Assembly (NCBI GenBank): GCA_938003835.1
Contig: CALKXJ010000007.1
Coordinates: 1 to 64,000 of the forward strand
Reading direction: 5' to 3'
Length of the DNA: 64,000 nt
Origin: an uncultured Bryobacteraceae bacterium
GTDB lineage: Bacteria; Acidobacteriota; Terriglobia; Bryobacterales; Bryobacteraceae
Shown: positions 34,722 to 41,915 of the stretch, in pieces
Layout: each line of letters begins with the position of its first letter
How positions within the stretch are numbered: the stretch's first letter is position 1
Notes under the pieces: generated by a model
Databases searched by the model: none
Told to the model about the DNA's origin: nothing
What the model saw: the letters and a program-made list of their open reading frames with translations, nothing else
Made by a program: the position numbers and the translations under genes

Positions 34722-36002
34722 TCAGAGCAGACGCGAGATCCCCGGCGTGAACGGCACTGGATAGATGCCGTCCGGCCCCGGCTTCACCGGTGGTTCGATT
34801 CCCGGGCGGACCTCCTCGGGCTTGGGTGGATAGTAGAAGTCCGACGCCGAGACCTGGTCCCAGGTGATCTCCTTGCCGCTGTAGCAGGCGATCTGGCCCA
34901 TCACCGCCGTCAGCGTGCTCGCCACCATGTAGTCGCCGTTGTTGACCGGCTTGCCGGAGCGAATCGACTCGAACAGCGCCACGTGCTCGAGATCATAGGC
35001 GGGATTCTTCGATGTCGCGCCCGGATGCTGCCACTCGGTCTCGCCCGTGATTCGCAGCCGCAGCAGGTCGCACCGGCCCTTGGTCCCGATGAGCAAGCTG
35101 GAGTTCTCGTTGTAGCAGTTGTCGATCGTCCGGCAGTAGGCGTAGATGCGCACGCCGTTCGCGAACTCGTAGACCACGGCGTGGTGATCGAAGACGTTGC
35201 CGTAGATCTCGCCCCGCAGCGTCGAGCGCCCACCCATGCCCCAGGCGCGCACCGGCGAAGCCTCGCGCATCGCCCAGCGGGACCGGTCGAGGTTATGAAT
35301 CAGCGTCTGCGGCACATCGTCGCCCGAAAGCCAGTGAAAGTGATATTGATTCGCCGCCTGATGCTCGAGCTCGCTTACGCCCGGCACGCGCTCTCGCAGT
35401 ACGTAGGGCGCCCGCAGCCAGGTCTCCTGAATCGCCACGATGTCGCCGATGGCGCCGTCATGCACCCGCTCAAGCGTTTCCCGGTAGCCGGGGTGATAGC
35501 GGCTTTGCAGGCCCGAGACCACCGACAAGCCCTTTTTTCGAGCCAGTTCGCAAGCTTCGCGCACCACCTTGACGCCTGCCGGATCGATGGCATGCGGCTT
35601 CTCGACGAAGACGTGCCGGCCCGCTTCGATCGCCGCCTTCATCTGCATGGGATGGAACTTGGCGGCGTTGGCGATGATAACCACCTGCGAAGCTTCGATC
35701 ACATGCCGGTAGCCGTCAAAGCCGGCAAACAGATGATCATCGCGCACCTCGACCTGGCCCGGATACTTCAGGCGCAGCTCGGCCCGGCTCTCCTCCATGC
35801 GGTCCCGCCGTATGTCCGCCATGGCTACGATCCGCACGCCTTTGTCGGCATTCATGGCGTTCATCGCCGCCGCCGTCCCGCGTCCTCCACAGCCGATCAC
35901 GCCGACGCGGATCGTGTCGCTTGCGGCGGCGAACAGCCCGAGCGGCACCCATCCGGCCGAAGACCTCAGAAACTCGCGGCGCGAACTCACCTGCTTGTCC
36001 AT
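34722..36002 (-). CDS. Gfo/Idh/MocA family oxidoreductase, Tat-exported
   Basis: 426 aa. Strong Tat signal 'SSRREFLRSSAGWVPLGLFAAA' (residues 6-27), Rossmann start 'IRVGVIGCGGRGTAAA' and catalytic-Lys motif 'HVFVEKPHAI' (about 130). Trp/Tyr-rich C-terminal half as in the Bacteroidetes/Acidobacteria exported clade. It likely acts on a sugar in the periplasm. GGGAGG precedes the ATG. It diverges from an alpha/beta-hydrolase with 61 bp between starts, where TACAAT (minus) and TATCCT (plus) overlap. Confidence 0.92.
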   Translation of the reverse strand: MDKQVSSRREFLRSSAGWVPLGLFAAASDTIRVGVIGCGGRGTAAAMNAMNADKGVRIVAMADIRRDRMEESRAELRLKYPGQVEVRDDHLFAGFDGYRHVIEASQVVIIANAAKFHPMQMKAAIEAGRHVFVEKPHAIDPAGVKVVREACELARKKGLSVVSGLQSRYHPGYRETLERVHDGAIGDIVAIQETWLRAPYVLRERVPGVSELEHQAANQYHFHWLSGDDVPQTLIHNLDRSRWAMREASPVRAWGMGGRSTLRGEIYGNVFDHHAVVYEFANGVRIYAYCRTIDNCYNENSSLLIGTKGRCDLLRLRITGETEWQHPGATSKNPAYDLEHVALFESIRSGKPVNNGDYMVASTLTAVMGQIACYSGKEITWDQVSASDFYYPPKPEEVRPGIEPPVKPGPDGIYPVPFTPGISRLL

Positions 36003-36030
36003 GATCAGCGACCTCCCAACTGCGCCGTCA

Positions 36031-36040
36031 ATTGTATCCT
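36031..36040. promoter_or_regulatory. Overlapping divergent -10 hexamers (Gfo/Idh minus, hydrolase plus)
   Basis: ATTGTATCCT contains TATCCT on plus (36035-36040) and TACAAT on minus (36036-36031). They point to the hydrolase (ATG 36064) and the oxidoreductase (ATG 36002), each with a Shine-Dalgarno downstream. Confidence 0.45.
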
Positions 36041-36063
36041 AACGAGGCAGGAGGAAACATCGG

Positions 36064-36942
36064 ATGAGCCGCGCTGCCGCCGTCTTGCTCGCGATCTCGA
36101 TGGGGACGGCTTTTGCCGCCGAAGGCCCAACCCTTAAGCTCTGGCCGGGCCGGCCGCCGGGCGAGACGGGCGACTTCGGCCCGGAGCGCGAGGAGCCGCC
36201 CAAGGAGGGCCAGCGAAAGGTTCTGCGGCTCACCGGCATTACTGAGCCATCCATCACGCTGCTCCGTCCTGACCGCCCGAACGGCACCGCCGTCCTGATC
36301 GCCCCCGGCGGCGGCTACAACATCCTGGCCTGGGACCTCGAAGGCACCGAGGTGGCCTCCTGGCTGAACGGGCTCGGCATCACCGCAGTCCTGCTCAAGT
36401 ACCGCGTGCCGCGCCGCGACAAAGAATCGCCCCACACGGCGCCGCTCATGGACGCCCAGCGGGCTGTGCGGCTGGTTCGCCGGAACGCCGCGTCCTGGGG
36501 TATCGATCCGAACCGGCTGGGCATGCTGGGCTTCTCGGCCGGCGGTCATCTCGCCATCCTTACCGGCACCCATTTCGACGTCCAGACCTACGAGCCGGTG
36601 GACGAGGCGGACCGGCTGAGCGCCCGTCCCGACTTTCTGATCCCTATCTACGCGGCCTACCTGGGAGACCCGCAGGATCCGTTCAAGCTCAACGCCTTGG
36701 TCCGCGTGAGCGAGCAGACACCGCCCATGTTCCTCGCCGTCACGTATGACGACGAAAACCGGGGCGCCCAGGCCGCCCTGCTGCTGGCGGAACTAAAAAG
36801 GAAAGGGGTGCCCGCCGAGCTCCACGTCTTCCTGCGCGGCGGGCACGGCTACGGACTGCGCCCCTCGGCAGACGCGGTCTCGGGCTGGCCTCGGCTCTGT
36901 GAGCAGTGGCTCCGCGCCTCCGGGTGGCTCGAAAACAATTGA
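36064..36942 (+). CDS. Exported alpha/beta-hydrolase (acetyl-esterase/BD-FAE-like)
   Basis: 292 aa with signal peptide 'MSRAAAVLLAISMGTAFAA'. Oxyanion motif 'VLIAPGGGYNILAWDLEG' (about 79-96), nucleophile elbow 'LGMLGFSAGGHLAI' (Ser in GFSAGG) and terminal 'LRGGHGYGL' His. This fits esterases that deacetylate carbohydrates. AGGAGG precedes the ATG. It may work with the divergent Gfo/Idh gene in sugar use (inference). Confidence 0.88.
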   Translation: MSRAAAVLLAISMGTAFAAEGPTLKLWPGRPPGETGDFGPEREEPPKEGQRKVLRLTGITEPSITLLRPDRPNGTAVLIAPGGGYNILAWDLEGTEVASWLNGLGITAVLLKYRVPRRDKESPHTAPLMDAQRAVRLVRRNAASWGIDPNRLGMLGFSAGGHLAILTGTHFDVQTYEPVDEADRLSARPDFLIPIYAAYLGDPQDPFKLNALVRVSEQTPPMFLAVTYDDENRGAQAALLLAELKRKGVPAELHVFLRGGHGYGLRPSADAVSGWPRLCEQWLRASGWLENN

Positions 36943-36947
36943 GGTCT

Positions 36948-36987
36948 TGCCGGACTATGAGTTCAAGTGCCGGACTATGAGTTCAAG
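36948..36987. repeat. Perfect 20-bp tandem duplication at the aldo/keto reductase stop codon
   Basis: The 20-bp unit TGCCGGACTATGAGTTCAAG occurs twice, at 36948-36967 and 36968-36987, with no mismatch. The right copy contains the reductase stop codon (36975-36977) and its last codons; the left copy lies just beyond the stop. The duplication leaves the protein unchanged. Confidence 0.9.
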
Positions 36988-37871
36988 TGGCGATTGATCC
37001 GCTCGATCGCCTCGTCGATCTCCGCCGTCGACTTGAAGCCGATCGTCACTGAATCGACCGTGCCCAGCTTCATGACGAACTTGAGCGAGGCGTCGCGCTC
37101 GTCGGGCTCGCGGAACCGGCCCTCTCCCATCAGTTTCATCCCGATCACGCCCGCGCCCTGCGCGTGGATCTTGCGGATGTGGGAAACCACCTCGTTTACG
37201 TCGCCCTTCTCCTCGCCCTCGCTGCCGCGCAGATCGTCCATCCGCGTGCCGTCGTGATTGATCCGCAGGAGCGCGACGTCCACCCACTGGTTGCCGGGGA
37301 AGGCCCGCAGCGGCAGCAGGCCGTGGCAGGAGGCGCCGTGCGCGAGCAAAATCTTCTTGTGCTTGGCCTCGGAGAAGATATCGCGCAGCCGGGCGAACTG
37401 CTGCGGCCAGTCCGGCGTCCGCACGCAGTGCAGCAGCAGAATGTCGAAGTACTCCGAGTTCAGCTCGCGCCGGAACCGGTCGATCGTCTCCATCGGATCG
37501 GCCGTCTCGCGCAACCGGAACTTGGTCATCAGCCGGTAGGAGTCGCGCGGCAACCCCTTCAAAGCCTCGGCGAGCATCTGGTGCATGCCCCGGTAGGCGT
37601 CGGCCGATTCGAAGAACCGGATGCCGCGATCATAAGCGTGACGCACCAGCCGGGTGAACTCCGCCTGGCCCAGCTCGCGCTGCACCTTGCCGCCGAAGGT
37701 TCCGGTGCCGAAGGCCAGACGCGTCACCTGGACGCCGGACTTGCCCAGTGGAACCCAGTCCGTGGCGGAACGCCTGGCCGCCTGAACGGGTGCGGCCGCG
37801 CCGCCCGCCACCAACGCGCCGGCCACGGCCATCGTATTCTTCAAGAAGTCACGTCGACTGGAGTGAGACAT
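36975..37871 (-). CDS. Aldo/keto reductase, Tat-exported
   Basis: 298 aa. Tat signal 'SHSSRRDFLKNTMAVAGALV', then an AKR (beta/alpha)8 barrel. 'GIRFFESADAYRGMHQML' carries the Asp and Tyr of the tetrad, 'YRLMTKFRL' the Lys and 'DILLLHCVRT' the His. The cofactor-binding C-terminal part ('SVTIGFKSTAEIDEAIERI') is present. The RR signal and neighbours suggest a periplasmic sugar or quinone reductase of the exported clade. The start ATG 37871 follows GGGGGAGGGG. The frame to 38237 overlaps the divergent receptor and is not used. Confidence 0.9.
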   Translation of the reverse strand: MSHSSRRDFLKNTMAVAGALVAGGAAAPVQAARRSATDWVPLGKSGVQVTRLAFGTGTFGGKVQRELGQAEFTRLVRHAYDRGIRFFESADAYRGMHQMLAEALKGLPRDSYRLMTKFRLRETADPMETIDRFRRELNSEYFDILLLHCVRTPDWPQQFARLRDIFSEAKHKKILLAHGASCHGLLPLRAFPGNQWVDVALLRINHDGTRMDDLRGSEGEEKGDVNEVVSHIRKIHAQGAGVIGMKLMGEGRFREPDERDASLKFVMKLGTVDSVTIGFKSTAEIDEAIERINRHLNS

Positions 37872-37977
37872 AATCAGCCCCTCCCCCTGAGTATACCGGC
37901 CCGGCCGCTCTCCGCCAAACGGGCCGGACCGCGGGCCGCCTCGGATTCGGTTCTTAATTTCAGACTGCAAAAAATGC

Positions 37978-38006
37978 TTGCCTCGCGTCCCGTTCCCGTG
38001 TAAACT
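37978..38006 (+). promoter_or_regulatory. Sigma-70-type promoter of the first Oar-like receptor
   Basis: TTGCCT (37978-37983), 17-bp spacer, TAAACT (38001-38006), about 140 nt upstream of the receptor ATG. The remaining 5' leader holds no obvious structure, apart from the GGGAGG site. Confidence 0.55.
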
Positions 38007-38148
38007 TTCTGAAGGGAGTCTGTCTCGAATAGAATCGGCCGCGTGGGGCTTCGTCTGACCGCAGGTGTACGGTTGGCCGGAGGGCACAGTACGGGGTCGG
38101 TTGGGTGGGAAAAGGCTCCCTGACAAAGCCAGATTGAGGGAGGTTTCG

Positions 38149-41100
38149 ATGGCAACATCTGCCTTTCGCGTCCACGCCGTCTGGGTCGTCATCCTTGCCG
38201 TCGCTCTCGCGATGCCGGTCTGGCCCCAGGCCAGCACCGCGCGGGTGAGCGGAACCGTCCGCGATCAGACCGCAGCGGTGATCCCCCAGGCCACCGTCAC
38301 CTTGACCAACACCGCCACGAACGTGACTCTGCGTTCCACCACGAACGAGGCCGGCTTCTTCCTCTTTCCCGGCGTCATTCCCGGCACCTATCGCCTCACC
38401 GTCGAATCCGCCGGCATGCAGAAGTGGGAGGGCGAGCTCAACGTGCAGGTCGGCCAGAGCGTCGTCATCGACCCGGTTCTCGAGGTCGGCCAGACGGTCA
38501 CCGAGATCTCCGTGCGCGACGTCACACCGCTCGTCACGACGGACAATCCGACGCTCGGCCACGTGCTCGAACGCGAGCGCATCGAGCAGTTGCCCATCAA
38601 CGGCCGTAACGTGCTGACGCTGCTGCAAACCGTGCCCGGCATGGAGGGCACCCGCGCCTACGGGCTGCGGGAAGGCTCGCACGAGGTCGTGCTCGACGGC
38701 GCCGCAATGAGCGACCGCCTCTGGGGTGGCGCCATGCGCCGCATGCCCGGACTGGACACCATCCAGGAGTTCAAGGTCGAAAACAACAACTCCTCGGCCA
38801 AGTTCAACCGGCCCACCACGGTGTTGATGTCGACCCGCAGCGGCACCAATCAGATCCACGGCGCGCTCTTTGAAACCCACCGCAACAACTCGCTCGGCGT
38901 GGCGCGCCGCCGCCAGGACTATTTCAGCAAGGCGCCCCAGTTGATTCGCAACGAGTTCGGCGCCTCGGCCGGCGGGCCGGTCTACATCCCGAAGCTGTAC
39001 AACGGCAAGGACCGCACCTTCTGGTTCTTCGCCTACGAAGGCTACCGCCAGGTGAGCCGCACCAACTGGAGCGGTTCGGTGCCCACCGAGGCGATGCGCA
39101 ACGGCGACTTCCGCGGCCTGGTGGACGCCAACGGGCGCCAATTCGTTCTTTACGATCCCTGGTCGACCAATCCCCAGACCTGGACCCGCCAGCCGTTCGC
39201 CTACCGCGGCGAGCTCAACGTCATCGACCCGTCCCGCATCAGCCCGCTGGCCAAGCACCTGTACTCGGTAACCCCGCTGCCGACGCACCCCCAGGTCAAC
39301 CCGCTGGTGGAGGCCAACTGGTGGGGCACCGCGCCTTACCGGCGCAACGAGTGGACCATCACCGCGCGCTTCGATCACAGCTTCACCGACAATGACCGGG
39401 TCTACGTCCGCTACGGCCAAGGCGACCAGCGCATCTTCTCGCAAGATTGGAACCTCCCGATGCTGGACCTGGTGGCGGGCAGCGTGCGGCGCCAGGCGCC
39501 GAACAAAACGCTGGCGCTCTCTTACGTGCGGACCTTCTCGCCGACCTTCTTCAACGAGCTGCTGGTGAGTGGCGCCCGCGAGTTCTGGTGGAAGGGTACC
39601 GGCGAGCCCGGCGTCAAGTATACCGACCGGCTCGGTCTGCCCAATCCCTTCGACGTCGTCGGCTGGCCGGCCATTTATGATACCGGCTTCACCAACTATG
39701 TCTCCGACAACACGCAGGCGTCCGCCAACACTTACCTCATCATCGACAACAACGCCACGAAGATCGCCGGGCGCCACGAATTTCAGTTCGGCTACCACTA
39801 CCGCTACGATCAGTTGAACCTGCTGCCCGATCAGCAGCAGAACCAGGGGCTCATTCAGGGCAATACGCTGGCCACAGCCCTCTACGATCCGAGGACCGCG
39901 CGCACCAACCCGCTGGCCACCCCGTTTACGGGCCATAATGCCGCCAACACGTTCCTCGGCATCATGAACTACTCCAACCAGTTCGTGCGCGGCTACTTCT
40001 ATGCGCGCGGCCGCGAGTATGCCCTCTACTTCCAGGACAACTGGAAGGTCTCGCCGCGGCTCACCTTGAACCTCGGCCTGCGCTGGGAGTACTGGCCGGC
40101 CTTCCGCGAGAAGCGGAACATCATGACCAGCTTCGATCCGAACCAGAAGGCGGCTGTGCTCGGCACCTCGCTCGAGGAAATGTACAAGCTGGGAGCGACG
40201 CTGCCGGCCATCGTGAACCGGCTCGAGTCCTTAGGGGCCAAGTTCATCACCTGGGAACAGGCCGGCCTGCCCCAGAACCTGATGCGTAGCCCCAAGCGGG
40301 ACTTCGGCCCACGGCTGGGCTTCGCCTATCGGCTGGGCGACGGCGCGCGCTCCTTGGTCCTGCGCGGAGGTTACAGGATCTCCTACTTCCACATTCCCGC
40401 CCGGCCCTGGGTGGCGCGGATGCGCCTGAACGCCCCGCTCACGGCGCGCTTCAACAACAGCCTGACCGACCCGGCCTTGGCGCCCGACGGCCTGCCCAAC
40501 TACGGCATGCGCTCCGTGCCCACCATCATCGCCGGCCAGAACAGCCGCAACGCCGTCAGTCTGGCCATGGCCAGCGGCCTCACGCGAGGTTCGCCGAACG
40601 CCAGCTATTTCGCTCCCAACCAGCCCGACGCGCGCGTGCAGGATTGGAACTTCACCATCGAGAGAGAGATTATGGAGAACACGCTGGTGCGCGCCTCCTA
40701 TGTCGGCAACCACTCCAGTCACCTCGAGCAGTTCTACCAGTACAACTTGCCCACTCCGGACTACATCTGGTTCGTAACCACCGGCGAACGCCTCCCCACG
40801 GGCGAGTATTCCGGCGTCGCGCGGCGCCCGTATGACAAAGTCGTCTGGGGCAATGTGGAGGAGTACCGCATGAGCGGTTGGGGTAACTTCAACGGCGTGC
40901 AACTGGAAATCGAGCGCCGGTACAGTAAGGGCTACGGCTTCCAGCTCTTCTACGTCATGGGCAACAACCTCGCCGCGGGCGGCCAGCAGTGGAGCGGCAC
41001 CTCGGTCATCCCCGAACTGAATCAGTTCCTGCCCGGCCTGGTGCCCACCGACATCCATGCTCGCAACCGGTTCCTCAATTATCAGCGCGACACGAGCGTG

Positions 41101-41820
41101 CCCAAACACCGCCTGCGCTGGAACTGGATCGTCGATCTTCCATTCGGCCGTGGCAAGCCGATCGGCTCGAATGCTGGCGGCTTCCTGAACCGGGTGATCG
41201 GGGGCTGGCAGGTGGCAGGCATCGGCTCCTGGGGCACCCGCTACTTCGCGCTGCCCACGAATATCTATCCCAACGGGAACAAGATCGAGATCTACGGCAC
41301 CAGGTACAAGATCGAGGACTGCACGAGCGGCGTCTGTTACCCCGGCTATCTCTGGTGGAACGGCTACATTCCCGCCCATCGGATCAACAGCGTCAACCCG
41401 GCCACCGGACGGCCCAACGGCATCATGGGCGTTCCGGCAAATTACAAGCCTGCCGGCGAGCCGCTGATTCCCTGGCCGAAAGAGCCGAACCCTGCCGATC
41501 CCATGTACGCCTTTTATGGAACGAACACGGCCTGGGTAACACTCAAGGACGGTACCGTGCAGCGCACCACCTTTAACGACGGCCTCCATCCCTGGCGGCA
41601 GCAGTACTTCCCGGCACCCGGCCAGTGGGTGCTCGACGCCGCTCTGTTCAAGACCATCCCCATCACCGAGCGCGTTCAGATGCGCCTGAACGCCGACTTT
41701 TTCAACGTCTTCAATCGGCCGGGAACGCCCGGCTCGGTCGGGGGCAACGGCGTGATCAGCACCCGTGTTTCTGACCTCGCCCCGCGTGAGCTCCAGTTGA
41801 CGCTGCGGCTCATGTGGTAA
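38149..41820 (+). CDS. Oar-like TonB-dependent outer-membrane receptor with carboxypeptidase regulatory domain
   Basis: 1,223 aa. Signal peptide (about 1-30), carboxypeptidase-regulatory Ig-like domain ('ARVSGTVRDQTAAVIPQATV' ... 'PGTYRLTVESAGM', about 30-110), plug-like domain ('QLPINGRNVLTLLQTVPGM', about 145-165; 'DTIQEFKVENNNSSAKF', 'VLMSTRSGTNQIHG'). A long beta-barrel region follows, ending in an outer-membrane-type terminus '...LQLTLRLMW' (final aromatic residue). Such proteins are abundant in Acidobacteriota and probably import oligomeric substrates. The ATG at 38149 follows GGGAGG; codons upstream lack similarity. Confidence 0.92.
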   Translation: MATSAFRVHAVWVVILAVALAMPVWPQASTARVSGTVRDQTAAVIPQATVTLTNTATNVTLRSTTNEAGFFLFPGVIPGTYRLTVESAGMQKWEGELNVQVGQSVVIDPVLEVGQTVTEISVRDVTPLVTTDNPTLGHVLERERIEQLPINGRNVLTLLQTVPGMEGTRAYGLREGSHEVVLDGAAMSDRLWGGAMRRMPGLDTIQEFKVENNNSSAKFNRPTTVLMSTRSGTNQIHGALFETHRNNSLGVARRRQDYFSKAPQLIRNEFGASAGGPVYIPKLYNGKDRTFWFFAYEGYRQVSRTNWSGSVPTEAMRNGDFRGLVDANGRQFVLYDPWSTNPQTWTRQPFAYRGELNVIDPSRISPLAKHLYSVTPLPTHPQVNPLVEANWWGTAPYRRNEWTITARFDHSFTDNDRVYVRYGQGDQRIFSQDWNLPMLDLVAGSVRRQAPNKTLALSYVRTFSPTFFNELLVSGAREFWWKGTGEPGVKYTDRLGLPNPFDVVGWPAIYDTGFTNYVSDNTQASANTYLIIDNNATKIAGRHEFQFGYHYRYDQLNLLPDQQQNQGLIQGNTLATALYDPRTARTNPLATPFTGHNAANTFLGIMNYSNQFVRGYFYARGREYALYFQDNWKVSPRLTLNLGLRWEYWPAFREKRNIMTSFDPNQKAAVLGTSLEEMYKLGATLPAIVNRLESLGAKFITWEQAGLPQNLMRSPKRDFGPRLGFAYRLGDGARSLVLRGGYRISYFHIPARPWVARMRLNAPLTARFNNSLTDPALAPDGLPNYGMRSVPTIIAGQNSRNAVSLAMASGLTRGSPNASYFAPNQPDARVQDWNFTIEREIMENTLVRASYVGNHSSHLEQFYQYNLPTPDYIWFVTTGERLPTGEYSGVARRPYDKVVWGNVEEYRMSGWGNFNGVQLEIERRYSKGYGFQLFYVMGNNLAAGGQQWSGTSVIPELNQFLPGLVPTDIHARNRFLNYQRDTSVPKHRLRWNWIVDLPFGRGKPIGSNAGGFLNRVIGGWQVAGIGSWGTRYFALPTNIYPNGNKIEIYGTRYKIEDCTSGVCYPGYLWWNGYIPAHRINSVNPATGRPNGIMGVPANYKPAGEPLIPWPKEPNPADPMYAFYGTNTAWVTLKDGTVQRTTFNDGLHPWRQQYFPAPGQWVLDAALFKTIPITERVQMRLNADFFNVFNRPGTPGSVGGNGVISTRVSDLAPRELQLTLRLMW

Positions 41821-41834
41821 ACCAGGATCCGGCT

Positions 41835-41867
41835 CCGGGCGGCGGCGCCCCGCCGGCCGCCGCCCGG
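41835..41867 (+). terminator. Strong GC hairpin after the receptor gene, terminator-like
   Basis: A perfect 12-bp stem (CCGGGCGGCGGC at 41835-41846 with GCCGCCGCCCGG at 41856-41867) encloses a 9-nt loop, 15 bp after the receptor stop. Only CTTT follows, so it is an atypical intrinsic terminator or an mRNA-stabilising hairpin. Confidence 0.55.
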
Positions 41868-41868
41868 C

Positions 41869-41897
41869 TTTACCCGCACTTCCAACTGGTGTATATT
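41869..41897 (+). promoter_or_regulatory. Promoter of the beta-propeller/PHP gene
   Basis: TTTACC (41869-41874), 17-bp spacer, TATATT (41892-41897), 18 nt upstream of the ATG at 41916, with CCGGAGG as ribosome site in the short leader. It directly follows the hairpin, so this gene appears to be an independent unit. Confidence 0.6.
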
Positions 41898-41915
41898 GCA
41901 CCCGGAGGTGCGGCG

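Noticed and set aside
37960-39936. 658-codon minus-strand open frame
   Set aside because: Antisense to the Oar-like receptor and across its promoter; no domain similarity.
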